Assembly (NCBI GenBank): GCA_040506275.1
Contig: JBEVXD010000001.1
Coordinates: 856,601-920,600 of the forward strand
Length of the DNA stretch: 64,000 nucleotides
Direction of reading: 5' to 3'
Origin: Thiodiazotropha sp040506275
GTDB taxonomy: Bacteria > Pseudomonadota > Gammaproteobacteria > Chromatiales > Chromatiaceae
Shown here: in pieces, positions 33,336 through 42,735 of the stretch
Numbering within the stretch: the stretch's first letter is position 1
How the letters are laid out: the number at the start of each line of letters is the position of its first letter
Translations under genes and position numbers: made by a program
The notes under the pieces: model-generated
Database searches by the model: none
What the model was told of the DNA's origin: nothing
What the model saw: only the letters and a program-made list of their open reading frames with translations

Positions 33336-34201
33336 ATTTGGCTGAGAAAAATTCAGATACTTCGCCGGTATTCAATTACCACATGCTTCGCAACGCGTTG
33401 AGCAAATATCAAAAGAATCTATCGCAACTCAATCCTGAAGAAAATGAAGCTGTTTATAATAGTGCTACAAAAAGTTTTGATCTTGAATCTCTAGTCATCT
33501 CTTCAAATGAAGCAGAGGAACTGGTTATTTCTGACCAACAACTTGAGAAGTCAATCCAGGAAGTTGCTTCACGATATGAGTCTCACACCGATTTTGTAGC
33601 AGACCTGGAAAGCAATGGACTTGATGTAGATGGCTTACGTAGTGCCCTCTATCGAGAATTGATGTTTGACAGTATTATGCAATTGGTTGCCTCTCGAGGT
33701 GCAGATATAAATGAACTTGATATTCATCTCTTTTATGAGATGCATCATGATCGATTTCAAACGCCCGAGACCCGTGTAGCTCGACACATCCTGATCACAA
33801 TCAATCCCGACTTTCCAGAAAACACTCGACAAGCAGCCTATAGTCGAATGGAAGAACTGATTAAAAAGCTAGGTGGTCGGGTTAATCGCTTTGATCAATT
33901 TGCCAAACGCTATTCTGAGTGCCCGACCGCAATGGAAGGAGGGAAGTTGGGTGATATCTCAAGGGGACAACTGTATGAGTCATTGGATGCAGAGCTATTC
34001 AATATGCAACAGGATGAAATCAGCCCAATTATAGAATCTGATATGGGCCTACACATTCTCTATTGTGAAAAGATCAAACAGGCTAAACGAGTTCCACTAT
34101 CCAAAGCAGCACCACGAATACGGGAAATTCTAACTGAACGTCAACGTCGAAACTGTCAGAAGTCTTGGCTGAATAGTTTGCAACCCAACCATCAAGCCTG
34201 A
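33332..34201 (+). CDS. nifM: NifM peptidyl-prolyl isomerase
   Basis: NifM is required for maturation of NifH. The 289 residues have an N-terminal helical SurA-like part and a C-terminal parvulin/PpiC domain: ETRVARHILITINPDF, FAKRYSECPTAMEGGKLGDISRGQL and ISPIIESDMGLHILYCEKI. No signal peptide is present, so it is cytoplasmic, as expected for NifM. The start overlaps the nifZ stop in ATGA. Confidence 0.95.
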   Translation: MNLAEKNSDTSPVFNYHMLRNALSKYQKNLSQLNPEENEAVYNSATKSFDLESLVISSNEAEELVISDQQLEKSIQEVASRYESHTDFVADLESNGLDVDGLRSALYRELMFDSIMQLVASRGADINELDIHLFYEMHHDRFQTPETRVARHILITINPDFPENTRQAAYSRMEELIKKLGGRVNRFDQFAKRYSECPTAMEGGKLGDISRGQLYESLDAELFNMQQDEISPIIESDMGLHILYCEKIKQAKRVPLSKAAPRIREILTERQRRNCQKSWLNSLQPNHQA

Positions 34202-34219
34202 TTAACGAAGTGGAATTCA

Positions 34220-35491
34220 ATGACTGATAGCAAGAAACACTGTTCGTTCTGTGGTGAAGAGCAAGCACCAGAAATCCCTCTGATTGCAGGGATAGAAGGT
34301 CATATATGCGAGGAGTGTGTACGCTTGGCAGCACAAGTAGTTGCCAGCTGGGGAAGAAGACGCTCGGCAAGTAAACCCTTTGAAAACATGCTCAAACCGA
34401 CTCAACTCAAAGAGCAGTTGGATCGCTATGTCGTGGGGCAGGAGTTAGCAAAAGAGACACTCGCTGTTGCTGTCTATAATCACTATAAACGGCTTAGCAT
34501 GGAGAATAGTGACATGCACATGCCGGTCAATAGTGATCAGGATGTGGAGATAGAGAAATCGAATATTCTTTTGCTGGGCCCATCAGGTACCGGTAAAACT
34601 CTGTTAGCCAGCACGCTGGCGCGAGTTGTTGGTGTTCCCTTTGTGATTGCTGACGCAACAACGCTCACCCAGGCTGGTTATGTGGGTGAAGACGTCGAAA
34701 GTATTCTTGTGCGTCTTCTAGATAGTGCTGATGGCAATAGAGAGCTTGCAGAATGGGGTATTATATATATTGATGAAATAGATAAACTAGCTCGGTCCAG
34801 CGAATCTTCTCATGGCACGAGGGATGTGTCTGGTGAAGGCGTGCAACAGGCACTGTTAAAGCTCGTTGAAGGCACTAGGGTAAAGCTTGGGCAAAAAGGA
34901 CGTAAAGAGAGTGCTGATGATGTTTTTGTTGATACACGAAATATACTATTTATTGCTGGCGGTGCATTCTCAGGTCTGGAACGTCTGCTCGAGAAACGGA
35001 TGAATAAGGATAAAGGTGGGATTGGATTTCATGTCGATCCCAGTGATTCTAATCAGGCTTATGATCAGCTTCGTCTGTTTGAGGAAGTACAATCAGAAGA
35101 TTTGCGTCACTTCGGCTTGATCCCAGAATTTATTGGACGTTTCCCTGTTATTACAGCCCTTCATAATCTTGATGAGAATGCATTAGTGCAGATTTTGACT
35201 CAGCCACGTAATGCATTGAAACGCCAGTATCAGAGACTGTTTGAGTTTGAAGGCGTGAAACTTGATTTTACAGATGATGCACTGATCGCTATTGCCAGAC
35301 AGGCTCTGGAACGCGGTACCGGTGCAAGAGGGTTGCGCGGCGTGATGGAAGGATTACTGCGAAAGGTAATGTATGAGATGCCATCGATTCAGGGTGCAAG
35401 CCATTGTCAGGTTGATGAGAAACATGTCATCCAGGATATACCTGTTGTCATTTCATGTAAAAATGAAACAGAAAACCTTCAGACAGGATAA
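34220..35491 (+). CDS. clpX: ClpX ATPase, nif-cluster copy
   Basis: The 423-residue AAA+ unfoldase has an N-terminal zinc-binding domain (CSFCGEE ... CEECVRLA), Walker A GPSGTGKTLLA, Walker B IIYIDEIDK and the RFPVITAL region. In A. vinelandii a second clpX also closes the nifM operon, so this is probably not the housekeeping copy that sits with clpP. It may remove misassembled nitrogenase parts; inference. Confidence 0.95.
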   Translation: MTDSKKHCSFCGEEQAPEIPLIAGIEGHICEECVRLAAQVVASWGRRRSASKPFENMLKPTQLKEQLDRYVVGQELAKETLAVAVYNHYKRLSMENSDMHMPVNSDQDVEIEKSNILLLGPSGTGKTLLASTLARVVGVPFVIADATTLTQAGYVGEDVESILVRLLDSADGNRELAEWGIIYIDEIDKLARSSESSHGTRDVSGEGVQQALLKLVEGTRVKLGQKGRKESADDVFVDTRNILFIAGGAFSGLERLLEKRMNKDKGGIGFHVDPSDSNQAYDQLRLFEEVQSEDLRHFGLIPEFIGRFPVITALHNLDENALVQILTQPRNALKRQYQRLFEFEGVKLDFTDDALIAIARQALERGTGARGLRGVMEGLLRKVMYEMPSIQGASHCQVDEKHVIQDIPVVISCKNETENLQTG

Positions 35492-35627
35492 TACTTAAAT
35501 ATTTCAGATATTTTGAATCTTATTCATTAGTTTTACAGTATATATGCTGTGCACTATGATCAAACATGACTCACTGAAATAAGTGATTCCATGACTGGTG
35601 CCACAAACTGTTGAATAGGAAGACCTG

Positions 35628-36266
35628 ATGAATATTCAAGCCGGTGTTAGCTTAAGTCTCTCTCTATTGCCACTATTGGCATTTTCTCAGTCGACCACAA
35701 AAGTCGATGTGTTACCTATCGAAAGCTGGGAAGAGGTTAGTTTTAAAGGTAATACAGTCTATAGCGCCAGTAAAGACAGTGATCAAGAGCCGAGTCTGGT
35801 GGCGATCAGTGAAGGCACTGCGTCTGCTTTGGCAAAGCGAATCAAAATTAACCTGGATGAGACGCCTTATCTAAATTGGCGCTGGCGAATAGAGCATATT
35901 TTAAATAATCCGGATGAGCAGACCAAAGAGGGGGATGACTATCCCGCCAGGATATATGTGGTTAAAGAGGGCGGTTGGGCTCCCTGGAGAACACGCTCGT
36001 TGAATTATGTCTGGTCAAGCAACCAGGCAGTTGGAACTGTCTGGCCTAGCGCATATACAGACCAATCTATGATGATTTCAGTAAGTTCTGGCAACAGTAA
36101 CGCTGGGCAGTGGCAATCTGAGCGGCGCGATATAAAACAGGATTTTAGAACATTTTTTGGAGAGGATGTTACAGAGATTGACGTTGTTGCGATCATGACC
36201 GATACGGATAACACTGATTCCACAGCGACTGCTTGGTATAGTGATATCTATTTCTCGTCAGACTGA
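35628..36266 (+). CDS. DUF3047 secreted protein
   Basis: The 212-residue protein has an N-terminal signal peptide (hydrophobic to about residue 20, cleavage near AFSQS). The DUF3047 pattern follows: YLNWRWRIEHIL, DDYPARIYVVKEGG, LNYVWSSNQAVGTVW and DVVAIMTDTDNT. It should be periplasmic. Function is unknown. It is monocistronic and converges on the DUF3179 gene. Confidence 0.88.
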   Translation: MNIQAGVSLSLSLLPLLAFSQSTTKVDVLPIESWEEVSFKGNTVYSASKDSDQEPSLVAISEGTASALAKRIKINLDETPYLNWRWRIEHILNNPDEQTKEGDDYPARIYVVKEGGWAPWRTRSLNYVWSSNQAVGTVWPSAYTDQSMMISVSSGNSNAGQWQSERRDIKQDFRTFFGEDVTEIDVVAIMTDTDNTDSTATAWYSDIYFSSD

Positions 36267-36288
36267 CTCATAGTGCCGTACCTATGAG
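36267..36288. terminator. Possible terminator between converging genes
   Basis: A 7-bp stem CTCATAG/CTATGAG with an 8-base loop begins at the DUF3047 stop and is followed by a T-rich stretch. It is weak. Confidence 0.4.
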
Positions 36289-36308
36289 GGTCTAATATTT
36301 TAATACGG

Positions 36309-37259
36309 CTACTCCGCCTTAAACACGATAAAATTGGGGTGGAAGGTATACCAGGCAAACCAGAAAGAGGTCACAGAAGGTAGAAGCTGCTTTTGTCCAT
36401 CGTAAATACTGGCTGTTTGATTTTCCTTGTCAAAGTGAATACTGATTGTTTTGCTTCCTATAATATCTTCAATAATATCCTCAAACTTTGATAGTTCAAT
36501 AAATGGATACGCTTTATAAATTCCATCCATTTCCACACCCAAAACACGCTCTTTTGGATGATAGCCTTTTGAGCGAAAGGCCACAGGAAAGTAGAGTTGA
36601 TGACTTGCCTCATAACCTTGGTATGGAGAGTTTTGGTAATTTCGTGAATACCCGGTTTCATCTGATAGAACCAATGTCTCGGGATATTGTCTTTGCCAAT
36701 CCATCCAACTGGTATGCTTTAGGGGTATCTGAACCAGATGATCTCCTTTGTATTGACCACTTATGCTTTGCTTCATGATTTGAGACCAGAGAGATTCACT
36801 GTGACGGTCATAGAGCAGAACATCACTGTTATAGAGTAATCCTGAAACACCAAATGTTAATGTCTGTTTATCGATCATGGCTTCAAATGCCATTCCTGTA
36901 CCGCACAATGGACAGAATGTAATAACCACAGGCTCATCGTCAAAAACATCATTTACTATCTCATGCCAATTTAGTATGGAAATGGGGTAGGCTTTCGCTA
37001 CCCCATTTCTTACTACACCTAATATACGATCATCAGGAGTTAGAAAATCGGCTTCGTCAGAAGAGACAAATTCTGGTTGATCTATTGCAGGTATACCGTC
37101 ACGGGGTGGTCCCCCGGATAATACCTCTGATACTTTAATTGATGCACTTGAGAGGTCAAAACCATTTTTATAAATATCTGCTGTAAAGCTGACGTCACTC
37201 AAAACAAGGGAGAATAATCCGCTTATGAGTAGAAGTGTCCTGGAAAGAGTGTTCCTCAT
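36309..37259 (-). CDS. DUF3179 secreted protein
   Basis: The 316-residue protein has a signal peptide (LLISGLFSLVLSDVSFTA). DUF3179 hallmarks follow: FLTPDDRILGVVRNGVAKAYPISILNWHEIVND, VVITFCPLCGTGMAF with a CPLC pair, and a later repeat VLGVEMDGIYKAYPF. The periplasmic function is unknown. It lies 15 bases downstream of the HD-GYP gene and probably shares its transcript. Confidence 0.88.
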   Translation of the reverse strand: MRNTLSRTLLLISGLFSLVLSDVSFTADIYKNGFDLSSASIKVSEVLSGGPPRDGIPAIDQPEFVSSDEADFLTPDDRILGVVRNGVAKAYPISILNWHEIVNDVFDDEPVVITFCPLCGTGMAFEAMIDKQTLTFGVSGLLYNSDVLLYDRHSESLWSQIMKQSISGQYKGDHLVQIPLKHTSWMDWQRQYPETLVLSDETGYSRNYQNSPYQGYEASHQLYFPVAFRSKGYHPKERVLGVEMDGIYKAYPFIELSKFEDIIEDIIGSKTISIHFDKENQTASIYDGQKQLLPSVTSFWFAWYTFHPNFIVFKAE

Positions 37260-37274
37260 GATGTACCCATTAAC

Positions 37275-38189
37275 TTATTGGGCAAAAACTAGATTTGCAA
37301 CATTCATACTGACAAGATCATGAATCAGATCAACATCGACTTCAGGTTGAAGATCACTTGCAGATCCACGCCGACCGGTGGGACAAATCCACCATTGATT
37401 ATTACTTTTTTCTACAACTGCTTCACTACCGCAGTTGGGGCAATAGACAGGGTCACCAGATTGGTGATCTCTACGTAACGCAATGGTTGGCCCACAAAGC
37501 AGACACTCCTGCAAGGGGATACCCAGATCAGAATGCCCAATTATTGGAAAGAACTTACCACTGCGACCCAGCTCGAGGAAAACATGACCAAAATTGCCAT
37601 CAAATTGGGTGTGAAGATTGAATTTGATTACCTTTAGAGCTTTCTCTGGAGATAATCCGCGTCGGTAGGGGCGGGTACTTGTCATGGCATCAAATGCGTC
37701 ACAAATAGATACTATCCGTGAGTCGCTACTAATATTTTCATCATCCAGGCCATCAGGGTATCCTGCGCCATCAGGACGCTCATGATGCTGGAGAATTGCA
37801 GTTTCAATAAGAGGAGCCAGAGGGTGTCCAGCAATGATACGTACGCCGATAGACGGATGAGTCTTTACTAAATCATATTCACTTTCTGTAAGTCGAGTTG
37901 GCTTTTTTAGTACGACATCAGCTATGCCGACTTTTCCGAGATCATGTAAAAAGCCTGCTAGTGTAATTCTTGCAACATCCGCTTTATCCATACCCAGGGC
38001 CATCGAGAGTAACCGGCAATATTGTGAGACCCGCCAAAGATGTCCTCCAGAATAGGGGTCTCTGGCTTCAACCACCCATGCCATGTTGAGTAGCGACTGC
38101 CATAATGGCTCAAGAACTTGTGGGTTGGGAAACTGTAGATTGTTTTTTTCAAACCAATAACTGCTTGATACGGGTAGAAGGCTGATCAT
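37275..38189 (-). CDS. HD-GYP cyclic-di-GMP phosphodiesterase with C-terminal zinc ribbon
   Basis: The 304 residues contain the metal-binding HD at GFLHDLGKVGIAD and the diagnostic HHERPDGAGYPDGL (GYP). DAFDAMTSTRPYR follows. These are typical of c-di-GMP hydrolases. The C-terminus has two CxxC pairs (CLLCG and CPNCG) like a zinc ribbon. There is no receiver or sensor domain and no membrane segment, so its input signal is unknown. Confidence 0.9.
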   Translation of the reverse strand: MISLLPVSSSYWFEKNNLQFPNPQVLEPLWQSLLNMAWVVEARDPYSGGHLWRVSQYCRLLSMALGMDKADVARITLAGFLHDLGKVGIADVVLKKPTRLTESEYDLVKTHPSIGVRIIAGHPLAPLIETAILQHHERPDGAGYPDGLDDENISSDSRIVSICDAFDAMTSTRPYRRGLSPEKALKVIKFNLHTQFDGNFGHVFLELGRSGKFFPIIGHSDLGIPLQECLLCGPTIALRRDHQSGDPVYCPNCGSEAVVEKSNNQWWICPTGRRGSASDLQPEVDVDLIHDLVSMNVANLVFAQ

Positions 38190-38372
38190 GGGGCAGGACC
38201 TCTGTGTTCAGTACAGTATTGGTCGTCAGTCTAAAAATATGTAATTATTTGATATTTCTATAGATATTCAACTCTGACGACAAAATTTATGAGTCTTATC
38301 TCACTACCTATACGTCATCAAGTAAGAGTTGGATTCAATAAATTTATACTGATTTCACCCAGCTCGACAGAG

Positions 38373-39563
38373 TCAGCGGCTGATTTCCGCTTTTCTATTC
38401 AGACGATGCAAGCGATGTGTCCGTGCGTAACTTTCTGGTAGTTGAAGACAGTAGTAGTGTGCTGCTGAGATATCCTTGCTGATATGTTCATGATATTTTG
38501 CCAGTCGCTCTATGGCATAGGGGCAACCGCTATCTGCCAACTCCTTCCATAGGGTATTTGCACTCCTCCTATCCCCATTTTTTTGCAAGAGAATAGCTAG
38601 AAGTCTTTTACTCTGTTCATCTAGCCGGGATCTTCTATCCATTAAGATGGTACAAGCCCTAAATGAATCATGTTCAGCCATCCAGCGGGCCAATCCAAAC
38701 AAATCAGTTCTATATTTTTCGGGATTTTCGATTGCGTTGGCAAGTTGGGTGTGGGCTGCAACCAGGGAAACAATATCACTTCGATTATGGTCCACAACTT
38801 TTATCAAGTTTTCACAACGACCTCGTTGTAGGTAATCGAACCAGGCTGCAGGCGCCTCAGAACCTGGTAGATCATCGAGACGCCTAAAACCCAGTAACCG
38901 ATTCTCCAAGCTAGTAAGGCGACAGTCAGGCCAACTCTTACGGAAGAGCCGTCTTGTCGGGTGTAGCAGATCGAGATGGGGAAGCTGATCTAATTGCTGT
39001 GTCTGCGACTGCATGCGGTAGCGACTGATAAGCAATGGCAGGTCATAGCTTTTACCGTTGTAACTAACAAGACGCTGATCGGCTTGAAGGGCATTTTCAA
39101 ACTGGTAGAGCATTTCAGGTTCACTCGAAAAACGAGTGATTAACAATTGGGTTAGCTGAATAGACGATGCTTCCAGCCATGCAAATCCAATCAAAAAAGC
39201 CAGCGTTCCACTACCGCCGGAAAGCCCTGTGGTTTCAGTATCGATATAGACATTTGTTAATCTGTACTCTTCGTCATCACCAGGTAGCTTTGGATGGGGT
39301 TGCAGTGTATTCAGTTTGATCCGACCAAGCCTTGATGACAACGGAATTTGTTTGCGAATAACAATTAATCCATTATCTATCAGTTTACCCTGTAAACGCT
39401 TTGCGAGTGCAGTTTCCGGCGTTTTGCTACTATTTGATGGTGACTCTTGTCTGCCAACCCTACGAGGTATTTTTAGACGTTTATGCTGATCAGATAAGAC
39501 AGCAGAGGCATTGCGACTCCCAGCCTGAGTCTGAAGCTGATTCAGTTTGGATTTAAGGTTCAT
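38373..39563 (-). CDS. mrfB: MrfB/YprB-like RNase H-fold exonuclease
   Basis: The 396-residue protein has a DEDD-type RNase H fold: TNVYIDTETTGLSGGSGTLAFLIGFA carries the first D and E, and LVSYNGKSYDLPLL and VDHNRSDIVSLVAAH carry the later acidic residues. A helical C-terminal tail follows. YprB of Bacillus (MrfB) acts with the helicase MrfA in repair of mitomycin C damage. The gene overlaps the helicase gene upstream by 11 bases, which supports the pairing. Confidence 0.82.
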   Translation of the reverse strand: MNLKSKLNQLQTQAGSRNASAVLSDQHKRLKIPRRVGRQESPSNSSKTPETALAKRLQGKLIDNGLIVIRKQIPLSSRLGRIKLNTLQPHPKLPGDDEEYRLTNVYIDTETTGLSGGSGTLAFLIGFAWLEASSIQLTQLLITRFSSEPEMLYQFENALQADQRLVSYNGKSYDLPLLISRYRMQSQTQQLDQLPHLDLLHPTRRLFRKSWPDCRLTSLENRLLGFRRLDDLPGSEAPAAWFDYLQRGRCENLIKVVDHNRSDIVSLVAAHTQLANAIENPEKYRTDLFGLARWMAEHDSFRACTILMDRRSRLDEQSKRLLAILLQKNGDRRSANTLWKELADSGCPYAIERLAKYHEHISKDISAAHYYCLQLPESYARTHRLHRLNRKAEISR

Positions 39564-41964
39564 GGCTGTATAGCAACCTTAGCAGTAATAGTGCAGATTC
39601 CTTGGGTGATTCCAGTTGTGCCTCATCGCCAGGCAGAATGGGGCCAATACATCCAGGGCATCCTTGAGCGCACTCACATGATTCAATCAGTGCTCTAGCA
39701 TCAGTCACAATTATTGAGCGAAGATTATAAAGCGGAGAGGTAATACCGATTCCTCCGGGATAGTTGTCATAGAGAAATAGGGTAGGAGTGAATTGAGCTA
39801 ATTCAGAAGGATTTAGGTTTTTTCCTGAGTGATCACTGAGTTGACCTCGGCCACTATTTTCTAAAGTTGCATGCCACCGGGCATCACCATCCCCAACTGC
39901 ACGGCCGATATCACGACTTTCTGAAAGCGTGCGCATTGTTGCGATGATATGCATCGCATAACCGGCACCTAAAAAACCCTCAAGCGCTGCCTGTCGAGTC
40001 TCAAAGGCTTCATCTAACGATCCAGGATTAACCTGCCACCAAACTGCCGTGGTATGCATCTCCTGGTCGGGCAGATCGATCTTTCCATAACCAATGTTTT
40101 CATGGGTGTAGTAGCGGATCTTTTTATAGCCGGCCACTCGTGTGACCAAATGAACCTCTCCCTGTGTAACACTGAAACGATCAGCTGTCTCAGTTTCGAA
40201 ACTTTCCAGAATCTTCAACCGTGTGTAGTCTATTGCGTCAGTGTAATAGTCTGCTCTGGTTTGGGTTACAATGGCTTTTCGACCTTCCCAATCCAATCTT
40301 TCCACTTGATATGGCATTGATTGGATCATATAGATTGCACCTTCATATAAAGTCATCGGAGCAGAATTGTAATCGACTTCAGCAATCACCCGCTTTTCAC
40401 CGGCGGTTGTATCGATCACAACAAAATTGCCTTCGGCTACCGAACGAAGACTGACGTTGTTGGCTGGATAGCTGTCGGTCATCCAGTGCCATTGGCTGCC
40501 TTCCCGGTGGAGTACACCATGCTCTTCCAGATAAGCAAGCATTTCAGATAGATCCTGATTGCCGAATGACTCTCCCTCGTTGAATGGCAATTCAAATGCC
40601 GCACAACGTATATGATCAAGCAGAATGAGCAATTGATCAGGGTCTATACGGGCCTGTTCGGGCGATGCCCCGAGAAAAAAATCCGGATTTCGGATGATAT
40701 ATTGATCCAGAGCCAGGCTACTGGCAACCAACACGCCAATTGCAGTTCGTTGTCGTCGGCCTGCTCGGCCTAATCGTTGCCATGTACCGGCTATGGTTCC
40801 TGGATAGCCATTTAGGATAGAGAGGTCCAATGATCCAATATCCACCCCCAGTTCAAGAGCAGAGGTAGAAACCACACAATCGATTTCTCCACGACGAAGA
40901 CGCTTTTCCATTGACCTGCGTTCGGTAGGTAGATATCCACCACGATAGGCAATAACCCGGGCTGGATATCGTGGGTCGTGGTCGAAGGTGTCCTTCAGAT
41001 ATTTGGTTAGAACCTCGACCATCAGTCTGGACTGAGCGAAAACAATACTTTGAAGTTTATTTTTTACCGCCATTTTGGCGATGCGGGTACTCTGGGAACG
41101 GGCAGAAGCACGAATACCCAAATCTGGGTTAACCACAGGTGGATTCCAAAGTAGCAGATGTCTGGCACCCTGTGGAGCACCGCTATCAGTGATGGCAGTT
41201 ACCTGATGTTGAATCAACTCACTTGCCAGTTCCGCTGGATTAGCAATGGTGGCGGAACAGAGTATGAACTGGGGGCTCGATCCATAAAATTTACAGACCC
41301 TTTGTAGTCGGCGCATTAGATTAGCTACATGGGAACCAAATACACCACGGTAAGTATGCATCTCATCGATAACCACAAAACGCAGGTTTTCGAAAAACTT
41401 CGCCCATTTAGTATGGTGGGGCAAAATGCCCTGATGCAGCATATCCGGGTTTGAAACCACGATATCACCACGAGTTCTCACAGCCTTACGTGCATCTCCC
41501 GGGGTATCACCGTCGAATGTGAAGGCACGAATACCAAGCTCTGCCGCTCTGTTTAGTTCGTTGAGTTCAGCAACCTGGTCCTGGGCCAAAGCTTTAGTTG
41601 GAAAAAGATAGAGGGACTTAGTTTGATTAACTAAAGTGGCTTGAATAACCGGCAGGTTATAGCAGAGGGTTTTACCCGAAGCAGTGGGTGTCACCACTAC
41701 GGTATGCTTCCTTGCAAGAATGCTATTCCAGGCTGCTGTCTGGTGTGAATAGAGTTGTTCAATACCCCGTCCCAACAAGGCATTAACCAGTCGGGGGTCC
41801 AATTCATCGGGTAGTGGAGTGTATCGCCCGGATCTTGCTGGGACGGTCAATTCACCTGTAATCCTGCCTGCATAGCGTTCTCGCAGCTGATCTGCGAATT
41901 GATCGGCTGTATATGGCGCCTCAGCTGAGTGTGAAGCGTAAAGTGACTCGGCAGGTCTATTCAT
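39553..41964 (-). CDS. mrfA: MrfA/YprA-like DEAD-box DNA helicase with DUF1998 domain
   Basis: The 803-residue superfamily-2 helicase has the Q-like region SHQTAAWNS, Walker A TPTASGKTL (92-100), DEMH box in VVIDEMHTYRG, SAT, and motif VI in QRLGRAGRRQR. The C-terminal part carries the DUF1998 four-cysteine cluster (CECAQGCPGC near 770). It matches MrfA/YprA, which works with MrfB in excision-type DNA repair. It is divergent from lexA, with LexA-like sites between. Confidence 0.88.
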   Translation of the reverse strand: MNRPAESLYASHSAEAPYTADQFADQLRERYAGRITGELTVPARSGRYTPLPDELDPRLVNALLGRGIEQLYSHQTAAWNSILARKHTVVVTPTASGKTLCYNLPVIQATLVNQTKSLYLFPTKALAQDQVAELNELNRAAELGIRAFTFDGDTPGDARKAVRTRGDIVVSNPDMLHQGILPHHTKWAKFFENLRFVVIDEMHTYRGVFGSHVANLMRRLQRVCKFYGSSPQFILCSATIANPAELASELIQHQVTAITDSGAPQGARHLLLWNPPVVNPDLGIRASARSQSTRIAKMAVKNKLQSIVFAQSRLMVEVLTKYLKDTFDHDPRYPARVIAYRGGYLPTERRSMEKRLRRGEIDCVVSTSALELGVDIGSLDLSILNGYPGTIAGTWQRLGRAGRRQRTAIGVLVASSLALDQYIIRNPDFFLGASPEQARIDPDQLLILLDHIRCAAFELPFNEGESFGNQDLSEMLAYLEEHGVLHREGSQWHWMTDSYPANNVSLRSVAEGNFVVIDTTAGEKRVIAEVDYNSAPMTLYEGAIYMIQSMPYQVERLDWEGRKAIVTQTRADYYTDAIDYTRLKILESFETETADRFSVTQGEVHLVTRVAGYKKIRYYTHENIGYGKIDLPDQEMHTTAVWWQVNPGSLDEAFETRQAALEGFLGAGYAMHIIATMRTLSESRDIGRAVGDGDARWHATLENSGRGQLSDHSGKNLNPSELAQFTPTLFLYDNYPGGIGITSPLYNLRSIIVTDARALIESCECAQGCPGCIGPILPGDEAQLESPKESALLLLRLLYSHEP

Positions 41965-41971
41965 CGGATTT

Positions 41972-41986
41972 GTTCTCTAACTGTTC
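41972..41986 (-). promoter_or_regulatory. Candidate LexA operator (mrfA side)
   Basis: On the plus strand GTTC-TCTAACT-GTTC, i.e. GAAC-N7-GAAC on the minus strand, 8 bases upstream of the mrfA ATG. This is the direct-repeat form of the alphaproteobacterial SOS box. Confidence 0.65.
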
Positions 41987-42002
41987 TCTAGTCTAGAATA
42001 GA

Positions 42003-42017
42003 GAACAACCGGAGAAC
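42003..42017 (+). promoter_or_regulatory. Candidate LexA operator (lexA side)
   Basis: GAAC-AACCGGA-GAAC, a second copy of the direct-repeat motif in opposite orientation, 15 bases before the lexA ATG. The two copies together form a large imperfect palindrome covering 41972-42017. Confidence 0.65.
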
Positions 42018-42032
42018 AAATCAAGTCTAAAA

Positions 42033-42632
42033 ATGAATTTAACCCGTAGACAGCAACAGATTTACGATATTCTGCGTTCTGATTCAGATTTTTCAACGCA
42101 GCCTCCCACCTATGATGAACTGTGCGCAAGATTAGGCCTTAGCTCACGGGGATCTCTGCATAAGCACATAAAAGCGTTAATAGAAGCCGGGCTGATAGAG
42201 CCCATGGCGGGCAGACAACGAGGGATTCGCTTATCTAAATCTGCAAGTTCGGAGGAGGGTATTCCGTTTCTCGGTCGTATTGCCGCTGGTCAGCCAATCG
42301 AAGCGATCCCACAATTGGACAAGATAGATGTACCTGAAAACATGCTGAGTTCGAAACAAAGTTATGTTTTAGAAGTTACCGGGGATTCAATGATTGATGA
42401 TGGAATATTTGATGGAGATTATGTTGTTATTGAGAAATCAGACAGGGCGAATAATGGCGATGTTGTGGTCGTTTTGATTAACAATGAAGAGGCTACTCTG
42501 AAGCGCATTGAGCAGCTCCAAGATAAAATAATCCTTCATCCAGCAAACTCGAATATGTCTGAAATGGTGTATACACCTGACGAAGTGATAATTCAGGGCA
42601 TCCTTATAGGATTGTTGAGATATTACCGATAA
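42033..42632 (+). CDS. lexA: LexA SOS repressor
   Basis: The 199-residue LexA has an N-terminal winged helix (MNLTRRQQQIYDIL to about residue 65), a self-cleavage site Ala85-Gly86 in RIAAGQPI, the catalytic Ser119 in VTGDSMID and Lys157 in EATLKRIE. The motif pair before it predicts autoregulation. Because the sites are not the CTGT-N8-ACAG form common in gammaproteobacteria, this may be a second LexA specialised for the mrfAB operon. Confidence 0.93.
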   Translation: MNLTRRQQQIYDILRSDSDFSTQPPTYDELCARLGLSSRGSLHKHIKALIEAGLIEPMAGRQRGIRLSKSASSEEGIPFLGRIAAGQPIEAIPQLDKIDVPENMLSSKQSYVLEVTGDSMIDDGIFDGDYVVIEKSDRANNGDVVVVLINNEEATLKRIEQLQDKIILHPANSNMSEMVYTPDEVIIQGILIGLLRYYR

Positions 42633-42735
42633 CTTATTGATTAATCTATTAATATATTGCGCTTATTCCTGCTGGCTGGTATCAATGATAACCAAGCAGG
42701 TAAGGGCGGAGCCCGAAGGCCCCCCCGATACTGGC

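Noticed and set aside
35535..35550. Palindrome ACAGTATATATGCTGT resembling an SOS box
   Set aside because: The half-sites are in the reverse order (ACAG...CTGT instead of CTGT...ACAG), and the downstream gene is a DUF3047 protein with no SOS link.
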